In this document: one piece after another, positions 1 to 8,020 of the stretch | Layout: every line of letters starts with the position of its first letter | Position numbering within the stretch: position 1 is the first letter of the stretch | Assembly (NCBI GenBank): GCA_036001465.1 | Contig: DASYUH010000010.1 | Location: 1-64,000, forward strand | Direction: 5' to 3' | DNA from: Candidatus Polarisedimenticolia bacterium | Lineage (GTDB): Bacteria; Acidobacteriota; Polarisedimenticolia; Gp22-AA2 | DNA length: 64,000 nucleotides | Program-made: the position numbers and the translations under genes | Notes under the pieces: generated by a model | Seen by the model: only the letters and a program-made list of their open reading frames with translations | What the model was told of the DNA's origin: nothing | The model's database searches: none

Positions 1-519
1 CTCGAGGACCTGCCGGACGGCCCGGCGGATCGCCTCGTAGGCGATCCGCTCCGCGCCGGGCGCGGGAGCGCGGCCGTCGGCATCCGAGACCTGGGCGACC
101 TCCCCGGTCATCAGAAGGACGCCTTTGCCGCGTCCCGCGGCCGAGGTCAGCCCGGCCTTGCTTACGGGCCGCAGGAAGATCACGTACTCCCTTCCCGGCT
201 CGAACACCGTCAGGCCGGCGATGCGGCCGAGGTCGTTGGTCGCACGGAAGGGGGTCCCCGCCTGGCGGAAGGAGAGCGTGCGCGGGCCATCTCCCTTGAG
301 GTACTCGCTCACGTTGAAGGAGTAGGCCGTCGCCTGGAGCGGCCGCCCCTTGAAGTCCACTGTCTCGGATAGGGCGGCGACGCAGCGTCCCCTGAATATC
401 CGCTCGGATCCCCGGGTCAGCTCGGCGACCGAAAACGTGGCGCCGAGCAGCAGGGGAGCCATCGCCAGGAGGACGGCACGGGCTGCGGCCCGACGGCGTG
501 AGAGACGGAGCGAGGCCAT
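1..519 (-). CDS. Secreted hypothetical protein, 3' end beyond the window
   Basis: The minus-strand frame is open from an ATG at 519 to the window edge, giving 173 residues with no stop. Residues 1-30 have several Arg followed by an Ala/Leu-rich hydrophobic stretch, as in a signal peptide, so export is likely. The mature part (RIFRGRC, then YLKGDGPRTLSF and REYVIFLRP) reads as beta-rich. It resembles in style short secreted proteins that describe influence of a released polypeptide or matrix, but I recognise no domain. The only visible Cys is in FRGRC. It is divergent from the GFA gene at 676, with 156 bp between them. Function unknown; the gene itself is well supported by its codon pattern and signal peptide. 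Confidence 0.6.
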   Translation of the reverse strand, partial: MASLRLSRRRAAARAVLLAMAPLLLGATFSVAELTRGSERIFRGRCVAALSETVDFKGRPLQATAYSFNVSEYLKGDGPRTLSFRQAGTPFRATNDLGRIAGLTVFEPGREYVIFLRPVSKAGLTSAAGRGKGVLLMTGEVAQVSDADGRAPAPGAERIAYEAIRRAVRQVLE

Positions 520-623
520 GCGGAATGTATGGGGCCCGCGCTCGCAACTGTCAATGGTCGAGGCCCTGTTCCGGTATCCCGCCCGGTGCTGTCCTACAGG
601 CCGCTGCCCCCCGCCCGCCGCCC

Positions 624-653
624 TTGACAGGCTGGAGCACGGCGGGCTAGGGT
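624..653 (+). promoter_or_regulatory. Candidate sigma70-type promoter for the GFA gene
   Basis: A perfect -35 TTGACA at 624-629 is followed after 18 bp by TAGGGT at 648-653, 22 bp before the ATG at 676. The -10 match is weak, as is common in very GC-rich genomes. Confidence 0.35.
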
Positions 654-675
654 CGGGGCCTCGGAGGATCCGCCC

Positions 676-1098
676 ATGACCGCTTCCCAAGACATGTACG
701 AAGGCTCCTGCCAGTGCGGCCGCGTCCGCTACAGGGTGCAGGGCCCGATTGCCGTCCTGGCCAACTGCCACTGCACCGACTGCCGCAAGAACAGCGGCGC
801 CGCCTTCGTGACCTGGGCGGAGTTCCCGCGCCGCGCCTTCACGTTCGTGAAGGGCGAAGACCAGCTGCAGACGCACAAGGCGGAATCGGGCACGCAGCGC
901 CAGTTCTGCAAGTCGTGCGGCTCGAGCCTCATCTGCTTCGTGGAAGGGGACGGGCTCATCGAGGTGACCGCCGCCACCTTCGACACGCCGCTCAAGGAGC
1001 GCCCCGCGTACCACATCTACGTGCGCAGCAAGGTCCCCTGGTTCGACATCCAGGACGGCAAGCCGCAGCACCAGACGACCAGCCGGCCGCAGGACTGA
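676..1098 (+). CDS. GFA family (CENP-V/GFA domain) zinc-binding protein
   Basis: This 140-residue cytoplasmic protein has the complete metal-binding pattern of the GFA/CENP-V fold. Cys12 and Cys14 lie in GSCQCG, Cys31, Cys33 and Cys36 in NCHCTDCRKNSG, and Cys78 and Cys81 in FCKSCGSSL. Members bind zinc through these cysteines. Some were named glutathione-dependent formaldehyde-activating enzymes, but most have no proven substrate, so the activity here is open. The length is typical for a single GFA domain. The ATG at 676 is preceded by GGAGG about 7 bases upstream. The gene stands alone, convergent with the thioredoxin-like gene at 1144, with a hairpin between them. Confidence 0.9.
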   Translation: MTASQDMYEGSCQCGRVRYRVQGPIAVLANCHCTDCRKNSGAAFVTWAEFPRRAFTFVKGEDQLQTHKAESGTQRQFCKSCGSSLICFVEGDGLIEVTAATFDTPLKERPAYHIYVRSKVPWFDIQDGKPQHQTTSRPQD

Positions 1099-1101
1099 GC
1101 G

Positions 1102-1132
1102 AGGAGCCTGTCCGAGTATTGGGCCGGCTCCT
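1102..1132. repeat. 31-bp hairpin repeat, copy 1, between convergent genes
   Basis: The inverted repeat AGGAGCC (1102-1108) / GGCTCCT (1126-1132) has a 17-base loop and lies between two convergent stop codons. The reverse complement of 29357-29387 matches it at 28 of 31 positions, including the loop, so it is a dispersed element rather than a chance stem. It may act as a bidirectional terminator, although there is no long T-run. Confidence 0.55.
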
Positions 1133-1143
1133 GAGGTACGCCC

Positions 1144-1758
1144 CTACTTCTTCGCGTACTTGACGCCGCAGCCGAACGCCTTGGTCTCGGCGACCTTGAT
1201 CGGCTGGCCGGAGACGATCGCCGCGAGCGCGGCGGAGAAGTCGCGCTCCTTGATCTTGCCCTCCTCGAGCGAGTCGTCGATCCGGCCGCGGTAGACCAGC
1301 TTCCCCTGCGCGTCCAGCAGGAAGATGTGCGGGGTGACCCTGGCGCCGTAGGCCTTGGCGATCTCCTGGGTGTCGTCGAACAGGTAGGGGTAGGGGAAGC
1401 TCTTGTCCTTGGCGCGCTTGACCATGAACTCGAACCCGTCGCCCGGCACGATCGTCGGATCGTTCGAGTTGATCGCCACGAAGCCGATCCCCTTCGCCTG
1501 GTAGTCCGTCGCGAGGGCGATCAGGCGGTTCTCGTATCCCTTGGCGTAGGGGCACTCGTTGCAGGTGAAGATGACGGCGGTCCCCTTCGTGCCGGCGACG
1601 CTTTCGAGCGAGTGGGTCTTGCCGTCGGTGCCCTTGAGGGTGAAGCCGGCGCCCTGGGCGCCGATGGCCAGCTCTTCGAGCGCTTGGGCCGAAGGCGGGG
1701 CGCACCATGCGGCGACGACAGCGAACACGACGGCGATCAGGACGCGACGACTCGGCAT
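1144..1758 (-). CDS. Exported thioredoxin-like (peroxiredoxin-like/redoxin) protein
   Basis: This 204-residue protein begins with a signal peptide (MPSRRVLIAVVFAVVAAW, cleavage near residue 26), so it should act outside the cytoplasmic membrane. The thioredoxin fold follows: the strand AVIFTCNECPYAKGYENR has a CxxC (Cys66, Cys69), FVAINSNDP is next, and THIFLLDAQGKLVYRG carries the conserved cis-Pro region. The CNECPY form is typical of the PRX-like subgroup of redoxins found in Acidobacteria and Bacteroidetes, whose electron donors are mostly unknown. A further Cys lies near the C-terminus (FGCGVKY). The ATG at 1758 has a strong AAGGAGG five bases upstream. It is separated by 55 bp from the P-type ATPase upstream and could be co-transcribed with it. 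Confidence 0.87.
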   Translation of the reverse strand: MPSRRVLIAVVFAVVAAWCAPPSAQALEELAIGAQGAGFTLKGTDGKTHSLESVAGTKGTAVIFTCNECPYAKGYENRLIALATDYQAKGIGFVAINSNDPTIVPGDGFEFMVKRAKDKSFPYPYLFDDTQEIAKAYGARVTPHIFLLDAQGKLVYRGRIDDSLEEGKIKERDFSAALAAIVSGQPIKVAETKAFGCGVKYAKK

Positions 1759-1813
1759 GGATCCTCCTTGTCTGTTCGGTGACTCGGTTCCCTGGCAGGG
1801 GAGATCGATTCTA

Positions 1814-4228
1814 CTACAGGCGCGCGCGACGGAGCCGCAGGGCGTTGGTGATGACGGTGACCGAGCTGAAGCTCATGGCCGCGGCGGCGATCATCGGGCT
1901 CAGGAGGAGGCCGAAGGCAGGGTAGAGGGCGCCGGCGGCGACCGGCACCCCCAGGGCGTTGTAGACGAACGCGAAGAACAGGTTCTGGCGGATGTTGCGC
2001 AGGGTCGCACGGCTGAGGCGCCGGGCGCGGAGGATCCCGCGCAGGTCACCGCGCACGAGGACGATCGCGGCGCTCTCCATCGCCACGTCGGTTCCGGTCC
2101 CCATCGCGATCCCGACGTCGGCCCGCGCCAGCGCCGGCGCGTCGTTGACGCCGTCCCCGGCCATGGCCACGACCCGGCCTTCCTCCTGGAGCCTCCGGAC
2201 GATCTCGACCTTGAGGGCCGGGAGCACCTCGGCACGGACCTCCTCGATCTCCAGTCGGCGCGCCACCGCTTCGGCGGTCGTGCGGTTGTCCCCCGTCACC
2301 ATCAGGACACGCACGCCGTCCCGGCGCAGGTCGCGAATCGCCTCGGGGGCGGTGGCCCTGATCGGGTCGGAGACCCCGAGGAGACCGCACAGGCGGCCGT
2401 CCAGCGAGAGGAACATGACCGTCTGCCCCTCCCGGCGCAGCTCGTCGGCGCGCCGGGTCAGTCCGGCCGAAGGGTCGGCTGCCGAAAGGCCCGTGGCGGG
2501 CGTCGGCCCGGATGCCGTTACGGCCCGCTCCATCATCGGGAGGTTGCCGAGGGCCACGCGCCGGCCGCCGACCATCCCGGTGACTCCGGCGCCGGTCTGC
2601 GATTCGAAGTCGGAGGCGGCGGCCGTCCGGATGCCGCGCTCGCGCGCGCCCGTGAGAATCGCCGCGGCCAGGGGGTGCTCGCTGCCGGCCTCGAGCGCGG
2701 CCGCGAGGCGCAGCACCTCCTCCTCGGAGATTCCGGGCGCGGCCACGACCGTCGTGAGCCGCGGCCGCCCCTCGGTGAGCGTGCCGGTCTTGTCGACCAC
2801 CAGGGTGTCCACCCTTTCGAGGCTCTCCAGGGCGGCGGCGTCGCGGACCAGGATCCCCGCCGTCGCCCCGCGCCCGGTCGCCACCCTGATCGAGATGGGA
2901 GTGGCGAGCCCCAGCGCGCACGGGCAGGCGATGATCAGGACGGCCACGGCCGCCGTCAGGGCATGGGCCAGGCGCGGTTCAGGTCCCGCGTACAGCCAGG
3001 CGAGGAACGCGGCGAGGGCCACGGCCATCACGGCCGGCACGAACCACGACGACACGACGTCCGCCAGCCTCTGGATCGGGGCGCGGCTGCGCTGCGCCTC
3101 GCCCACCATCCGGACGATCCGGGCCAGGAGGGTGTCGGCGCCGACCCGCTCGGCCCGCATCACCAGGCTCCCCGTCCCGTTGACCGTGCCGCCGATCAGC
3201 CGATCGCCCGGCCCCTTCGCGACGGGGAGCGGCTCGCCGGTCATCATCGACTCGTCGACGGCGCTTCGTCCCTCCAGGACGACGCCGTCCGCGGGTGCCT
3301 TCTCTCCAGGCCGCACCCGCAGCCGATCGCCCGGGAGCACGCGGTCGAGGGGAGCGTCCTCCTCGGCGCCGTCGTCCCTCAATCGGCGGGCCGTGCGCGG
3401 CTGCAGCCCGAGAAGCGCCCGAATCGCGCCGCCGGTCCGGTAGCGCGCGCGCAGTTCGAGGACCTGCCCGAGAAGCACCAGGACGGTGATCGCGGCGGCC
3501 GTTTCGAAATACACCCCCACCTGTCCGCCGTGGGAGCGCAGCGAGGCGGGGAACAGGTCCGGGACAAGGGTCGCCGCGACGCTGTACAGATAGGACACCC
3601 CCGTGCCGAGGGCGATCAGAGTGAACATGTTCAACCGGCGATGGACGATCGAGGCCCATCCGCGCTCGAAGAACGGCCGGCCGCACCAGGCCACGACAGG
3701 CGTCGCAAGCGCCAGCTGGAGCCAGGGGAGCCAGGAGGCTCCCGCATGGTCCACCCTCGAGCCCGCCACCATCCCGGACATGGCGACAAGCAACAGGGGA
3801 ACGGTCAGGACCAGGCCGATCCAGAAGCGCCGGGTCATGTCGAGGAGCTCGGCGCCGTCGTCTTCATTGAGGGAGGGAACGACCGGCTCCAGGGCCATGC
3901 CGCAGATCGGGCAGGCGCCGGGGCGATCGCGGACGATCTCGGGGTGCATCGGGCAGGTGTATCGCGCGTCCGGTGGGGGGTGCGGCCCGCCAGGCGCATG
4001 CGCCGGATGTCCGGCCGGAGCGGCGGGCGAGTGGACGGCAGGGGAGCGGGCGGGGGCCGCGAGGTAGGCCCCCGGGGCGGCGCGGAAGCGGTCCCGGCAG
4101 CCCTCGCAGCAGAACAGGTAGGTCCTGCCTTCGTGCTCGAGCTTCGCGGCGGCGCGGTCGGGATCAACCTCCATGCCGCAGACGGGATCCATAGTGGCGC
4201 CGAGAGTGTGGTGAGGAGACGAGTTCAT
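1814..4228 (-). CDS. copA: Copper-type P1B ATPase (CopA-like) with YHS and heavy-metal-binding N-terminal domains
   Basis: This 804-residue ATP-driven metal exporter lies in the cytoplasmic membrane. Residues 12-55 form a YHS domain ([13 protein letters not shown]) and residues 90-115 a heavy-metal-binding domain ([16 protein letters not shown]). These replace the usual HMA domains. Membrane segments lie near 136-155, 166-185, 201-222, 240-260, 396-414 and 424-446, with two at the C-terminus. The transport motif CPC is at 435-437. TGE is at 330-332, the phosphorylated Asp is in DKTGTLT at 479, and SEHPL and GDGVNDAP follow. CPC with this layout is typical of Cu(I)/Ag(I) exporters. I start at the ATG at 4228 because it opens directly into the YHS domain; the reading frame runs further upstream without conserved sequence. 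Substrate is inferred. Confidence 0.92.
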   Translation of the reverse strand: MNSSPHHTLGATMDPVCGMEVDPDRAAAKLEHEGRTYLFCCEGCRDRFRAAPGAYLAAPARSPAVHSPAAPAGHPAHAPGGPHPPPDARYTCPMHPEIVRDRPGACPICGMALEPVVPSLNEDDGAELLDMTRRFWIGLVLTVPLLLVAMSGMVAGSRVDHAGASWLPWLQLALATPVVAWCGRPFFERGWASIVHRRLNMFTLIALGTGVSYLYSVAATLVPDLFPASLRSHGGQVGVYFETAAAITVLVLLGQVLELRARYRTGGAIRALLGLQPRTARRLRDDGAEEDAPLDRVLPGDRLRVRPGEKAPADGVVLEGRSAVDESMMTGEPLPVAKGPGDRLIGGTVNGTGSLVMRAERVGADTLLARIVRMVGEAQRSRAPIQRLADVVSSWFVPAVMAVALAAFLAWLYAGPEPRLAHALTAAVAVLIIACPCALGLATPISIRVATGRGATAGILVRDAAALESLERVDTLVVDKTGTLTEGRPRLTTVVAAPGISEEEVLRLAAALEAGSEHPLAAAILTGARERGIRTAAASDFESQTGAGVTGMVGGRRVALGNLPMMERAVTASGPTPATGLSAADPSAGLTRRADELRREGQTVMFLSLDGRLCGLLGVSDPIRATAPEAIRDLRRDGVRVLMVTGDNRTTAEAVARRLEIEEVRAEVLPALKVEIVRRLQEEGRVVAMAGDGVNDAPALARADVGIAMGTGTDVAMESAAIVLVRGDLRGILRARRLSRATLRNIRQNLFFAFVYNALGVPVAAGALYPAFGLLLSPMIAAAAMSFSSVTVITNALRLRRARL

Positions 4229-4429
4229 GGGAGTGTTCACGGGCAGCACCTGTCCGCGGTCAAATGTCCACCCGTGAACGCAGCGCAGGTCGGTCACGGC
4301 CGCGAATCCTCGATCCAGAGGGAGAGGAGTCCTGGCGTGAAGCTTGATGAGTGATTGACATGGACCGGGAGGTCGTAAAACCCATGTGCTTCGCTTCCAC
4401 ACTCTGAGCGCCACTATGGACGGGATCGG

Positions 4430-7054
4430 TCATCGACGCCAGGATTCGTACAGGGCCGTCTGGCGGCTGGTCAAGGGCACCGGGCGCCCCTTGATCATCA
4501 GGTGGCGCAGCCGCGCCAAAGGCTGGAGCGGATCGCCGTCGGTCGCGATCAGGTCGGCGTCCAGCCCGGGGCGGAGGCTCCCGATCCGATCGGCGACGCC
4601 GAAGATCTCGGCGGGATTCACGGTCAGGGCGCGGATCGCCTGCTCCCAGGGGAGCCCGTACGCGACCGCCAGGGACGCCTCGTACGGCAGCATGCGGGCG
4701 TTGAGGGACTCGCCGGTCTGGATGGCGATGGTGACGCCGGCGCGCGACAGGCGGGCGGCGTTGTCGTAGATCGCCCCGAGCGTCTCGATGCGCTCCGGCT
4801 GGACGGTGATCGGGCCGACCACGACCGGGATCTTCCGCGCGGCGAGAAGGTCGGCGACCTTGTAGGCCTCGGTGCCATGGCTGATCACGAGCTTCAATTT
4901 GAATTCCTCCGCCAGGCGGACGGCGGTCAGGATGTCGTCGACGCGGTGCGCCCTCACGAAGACCGGCATCGTCCCCGAGAGAGCCGGCTGGAGCGCCTCC
5001 ATCTTGAGGTCGCGATCGGGAGGGGACGGCGGGCCCTCGTCCTTCCCCTTGCCCGAAGCGGTCCCTTTCGCGCCACGCTCCTTCCGCTTCGCTTCGTAAT
5101 CCGCCCACTTCGCCCGGTAGTCCCTGGCCTTGGTGAAGGCGTCGCGCACGACGGCGGCGGTCCCCATCCGGGTCGCGGGGCTCTGGTTGCGCGCCCCGAA
5201 GCGCTCCTTCGGAGTCTCGCCGAGGTTGACGACCAGGGCGGCGCCGTCGCGCACCAGGACCTGGTCGGGGGTTCCGCCGTCCAGATGGACGACCGCGCCG
5301 ACTCCCGCGAAGACGTCCCCCTCCCCCGGGGCCGCGAAGGCGGCGGTCAGGCCGTGCAGGCGGGCGACGGGGATGAGCTCGCTCTCGGTGTAATAGGCGT
5401 CCATGGCTCGCAGCTGCGGGGCGAGCGGGTCGGTCCCCTCGTCCTCGTCCCGCATGACCTGCACCAGGTCGATCTCGGAAAGCCCGAGGCTGGTGTGGGG
5501 CTCGATGAACCCCGGGAAAATCTGAAGTCCCTTCGCGTCGACGACCGTCGCCCGGGCCGGGGGCTTGAGCCCGGCCCCCACCTCCTTGATGGTGCCGTTC
5601 TCGACGATGACCGTGCCGTCGTCGATCGGCGGTCCGGCCATGGTATGCACGCGCGCGCCGACGTACGCGTAAAGCCCCGCTTCGTTCACTGCGACGGCAG
5701 CGGGAACCAGGTCGGCGGCGGGCGGGCCCGAGGGTCCCTTCGGCGGCGGGGGAGGGGCCGGCAGGCCGGCGGGCGTCGGGATCGTCCCGCGATCGTAGAC
5801 CACCTCGCCGTCGATCAGGGTGGCCGCCACCAGGGTATAGGCGTCGAGCGGGTGGCGCGTGAAGATGGCGATGTCGGCATCCTTGCCGACGTCGAGTGAG
5901 CCGATGCGATCCTCGAGGCCGAGGGCCGAGGCGGCATTGAGGGTGATGGCGCGGAGCGCGTCCTCCTCGGACAGGCCGTAGCGCGCGGCCACCGCGGCCT
6001 CCGCGTACAGACGCTGCACCAGCGTCCCCGAGTCGGAGTGCAGGCTGACGCGCACGCCCTTCCGGGCCAGAAGCGCCGCGTTGTGCGGGATGCCGTCCCA
6101 GGCCTCGACCTTGAAGCCCCACCACTGCGCGAAGGTGGCCACGGCGATGTCGCGCCGCTTCAGCTCGTCGGCGATCTTGTAGGCCTCGAGGCAGTGCTGG
6201 AAGGAGGCCACCTTGAAGCCGTACTCGTCGGCGATCTTCAGGAACATCAGGATCTCGTCCTTGCGATAGCTGTGGACGTGCACCCGGATCTTTCCCTCCA
6301 GGACGTCCACGAGAGTCTCGAGCTTCAGGTCCCGATCGGGCGGCGCCCCGCGGTCCGCTTCCTTCTTGGCGCGCCAGGCGTCCCACTTGGTCTTGTAATT
6401 GCGCGCGGCGTTGAAGGCGTCCCGGAACACCGCCATGTTCCCCATGCGCGTCGCAGGGGACTTGGTGCGACCGCCATACACCCTCTTGGGGTTCTCGCCC
6501 AGAGCCATCTTGATGCCCCGCGGCGCCCCCGCGAAGAGCATCCGGGTGACGTCGGCCGACGGCCGCAGCTTGACGGTCACCGACTCGCCGCCGATCAGGT
6601 TGCCGCTCCCCGGCAGGATCTGCACCGTGGTGACGCCGCCGGCCCGGGCCCTCTCGAACTCGGGGTCCTCCGCCCAGACGGCGTCCATGGCCCGCACCGC
6701 CGGCATGATCGGGTCGGTCAGCTCGTTGCCGTCGCTGTTGGCGTCGACTCCGGGCCACGGGTAGACCCCCATGTGGGAATGGGTGTCGACGATCCCCGGC
6801 ATCACGTAGCGTCCGGTCGCGTCGATCACCCGCGCCCCCCGCGGCGCCTCGAGGCTCGGGCCGATGGCGGCGATCTTTCCGTCGCGGATCAGGAGGTCCC
6901 CCTTCTCGATCGTGCCGTGCGTCACGGTCAGGAGCGTGCCGCCGCGGATGAGCGTGGGGCCCTCGGCGGACGCGGCCAGCGGGCGGGACGGGATCGACAG
7001 GGAGCAGAGCGCCGCGGCGACGGCCAGGGCGCCCGTGGTGACGCGCGTCGACAT
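4430..7054 (-). CDS. Exported tandem amidohydrolase (two imidazolonepropionase-like domains; second probably inactive)
   Basis: This 874-residue protein has a signal peptide (residues 1-29) and two amidohydrolase-superfamily halves, about 33-430 and 450-874. The halves are clear duplicates: both carry SPATRMG, then RDAF, then PPDRDLK, and both have the following H-D-I-L region. The first half keeps the metal ligands, with HxH in DTHSHMG (His92, His94), HVHSYRKDEI, HCLEAYK and an Asp in HSDSGT. In the second half the HxH has become EPHTSLG and the final Asp region reads IQTGESL, so its metal site is incomplete. A Pro-rich linker joins the halves. Family members hydrolyse cyclic amides or peptides; the substrate here is unknown. 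The ATG at 7054 has GGAGG upstream. Confidence 0.88.
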   Translation of the reverse strand: MSTRVTTGALAVAAALCSLSIPSRPLAASAEGPTLIRGGTLLTVTHGTIEKGDLLIRDGKIAAIGPSLEAPRGARVIDATGRYVMPGIVDTHSHMGVYPWPGVDANSDGNELTDPIMPAVRAMDAVWAEDPEFERARAGGVTTVQILPGSGNLIGGESVTVKLRPSADVTRMLFAGAPRGIKMALGENPKRVYGGRTKSPATRMGNMAVFRDAFNAARNYKTKWDAWRAKKEADRGAPPDRDLKLETLVDVLEGKIRVHVHSYRKDEILMFLKIADEYGFKVASFQHCLEAYKIADELKRRDIAVATFAQWWGFKVEAWDGIPHNAALLARKGVRVSLHSDSGTLVQRLYAEAAVAARYGLSEEDALRAITLNAASALGLEDRIGSLDVGKDADIAIFTRHPLDAYTLVAATLIDGEVVYDRGTIPTPAGLPAPPPPPKGPSGPPAADLVPAAVAVNEAGLYAYVGARVHTMAGPPIDDGTVIVENGTIKEVGAGLKPPARATVVDAKGLQIFPGFIEPHTSLGLSEIDLVQVMRDEDEGTDPLAPQLRAMDAYYTESELIPVARLHGLTAAFAAPGEGDVFAGVGAVVHLDGGTPDQVLVRDGAALVVNLGETPKERFGARNQSPATRMGTAAVVRDAFTKARDYRAKWADYEAKRKERGAKGTASGKGKDEGPPSPPDRDLKMEALQPALSGTMPVFVRAHRVDDILTAVRLAEEFKLKLVISHGTEAYKVADLLAARKIPVVVGPITVQPERIETLGAIYDNAARLSRAGVTIAIQTGESLNARMLPYEASLAVAYGLPWEQAIRALTVNPAEIFGVADRIGSLRPGLDADLIATDGDPLQPLARLRHLMIKGRPVPLTSRQTALYESWRR

Positions 7055-7086
7055 GAGGAGGCCTCCGATGTGAGAAAACGGCGGGG

Positions 7087-7115
7087 ATTGTAGCATCGGC
7101 CGAAAAGCCTTGACA
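7087..7115. promoter_or_regulatory. Divergent promoter region between the amidohydrolase and SRPBCC genes
   Basis: On the minus strand a good -10 (TACAAT, complement of 7087-7092) lies 32 bases before the amidohydrolase start; its -35 is poor. On the plus strand TTGACA at 7110-7115 lies about 60 bases before the SRPBCC start, with GAGAAT 19 bp downstream. Sequence match only. Confidence 0.3.
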
Positions 7116-7174
7116 GGGGAGTGGTCCCATCGGCGAGAATCGCCCGTCGTTCCCCGCGAGAGAGGACTCCGAGC

Positions 7175-8020
7175 ATGGCCGAAGAACCCCGGGGGTTGAC
7201 CCTGGAGCCGGACCGCTGCAGCCGTCACAGCGTCGGCATCCATGCCTCCCCGGCCGAGGTCTACAGGGCGCTGACCGACCCGGGCGAGCTGTCGCGCTGG
7301 TTCGTGTCGGAGGCGAGCGTCGACCTGCGCCCCGGCGGCTCCTACCGGTGGGTGTTCGGCGAGGGGACCGGGCGCGCCGGACCTGATGCGCTGGTCGCGT
7401 CGGGAGAATTCGTCACGCTCGAACCACAGGTATACCTGCGCCTCAGCACCAGGGTGGAGGAGACCGAGACCACGCTGGAGTTCAGCCTGGAAGCGTGGCG
7501 CGACGGGACGATCCTGACGGTGTCGCACGCCGGCTTCCCGGGGGAGGAGGCCTGGGACGACGCCTTCCGCACCGTGGACCAGGGCTGGCAGTCGGAGGTC
7601 CAGGTCCTGAAGCTCTACCTGGAAGCGGCGCGCGGCATGGTCAACCGCTCGCGCTTCCACGAGGCCCGCCTGCCCGGCGGGGCGGAGGCGAACTTCGATC
7701 GCTTCACGACCTCGGCCGGCCTGTCCTCCTGGATCGCCGACCGGGCCGTCGCCGAGGCCACCCTGGGTGGGGAGCTGCGCCTCGAGCGCGAAGGCCGTCC
7801 CCCCGTCAAGGGGCGCTTCGTGGTCTGGGATCCCGATCGCTTCCTCGTCCTGACCTGGCTCGAGGAGCGCCCGTCCGTGGTGCGCCTCTGGCTGGAGGAG
7901 GCGGCGGACGGTTCGTCGACCGACCTGAGCCTCGAGCACCGCCTGTTCGCGCCTGATCCCAAGGACATCGCCCCGTTCGACTGGGACGCGGCGCTCGAGC
8001 GCCTCAAAGCGCCGCGCTGA
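7175..8020 (+). CDS. Double SRPBCC (AHSA1-like) domain protein
   Basis: This 281-residue cytoplasmic protein consists of two START/SRPBCC-type domains in tandem. Residues about 15-140 contain the AHSA1 hallmarks (VYRALTDPGELSRWF, LRPGGSYRW, then GTILTVSHAGF and the final helix). Residues about 160-281 repeat the plan more loosely (FTTSAGLSSWI, VWDPDRFLVLTW, STDLSLEHR). The fold makes a hydrophobic pocket, and AHSA1-like bacterial proteins are mostly of unknown ligand. I start at the ATG at 7175 rather than an upstream in-frame ATG because MAEEPRGL is followed at once by the domain. The 3' end overlaps the convergent AddA-like gene by 17 bp, so the two transcripts overlap at their tails. Confidence 0.82.
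   Translation: MAEEPRGLTLEPDRCSRHSVGIHASPAEVYRALTDPGELSRWFVSEASVDLRPGGSYRWVFGEGTGRAGPDALVASGEFVTLEPQVYLRLSTRVEETETTLEFSLEAWRDGTILTVSHAGFPGEEAWDDAFRTVDQGWQSEVQVLKLYLEAARGMVNRSRFHEARLPGGAEANFDRFTTSAGLSSWIADRAVAEATLGGELRLEREGRPPVKGRFVVWDPDRFLVLTWLEERPSVVRLWLEEAADGSSTDLSLEHRLFAPDPKDIAPFDWDAALERLKAPR

Noticed and set aside
1559-4354. Long plus-strand open frame opposite the P-type ATPase
   Set aside because: It has Arg/Pro/Gly/His-rich nonsense composition, no motif and lies opposite a well-conserved gene; high GC creates such open frames on the other strand.
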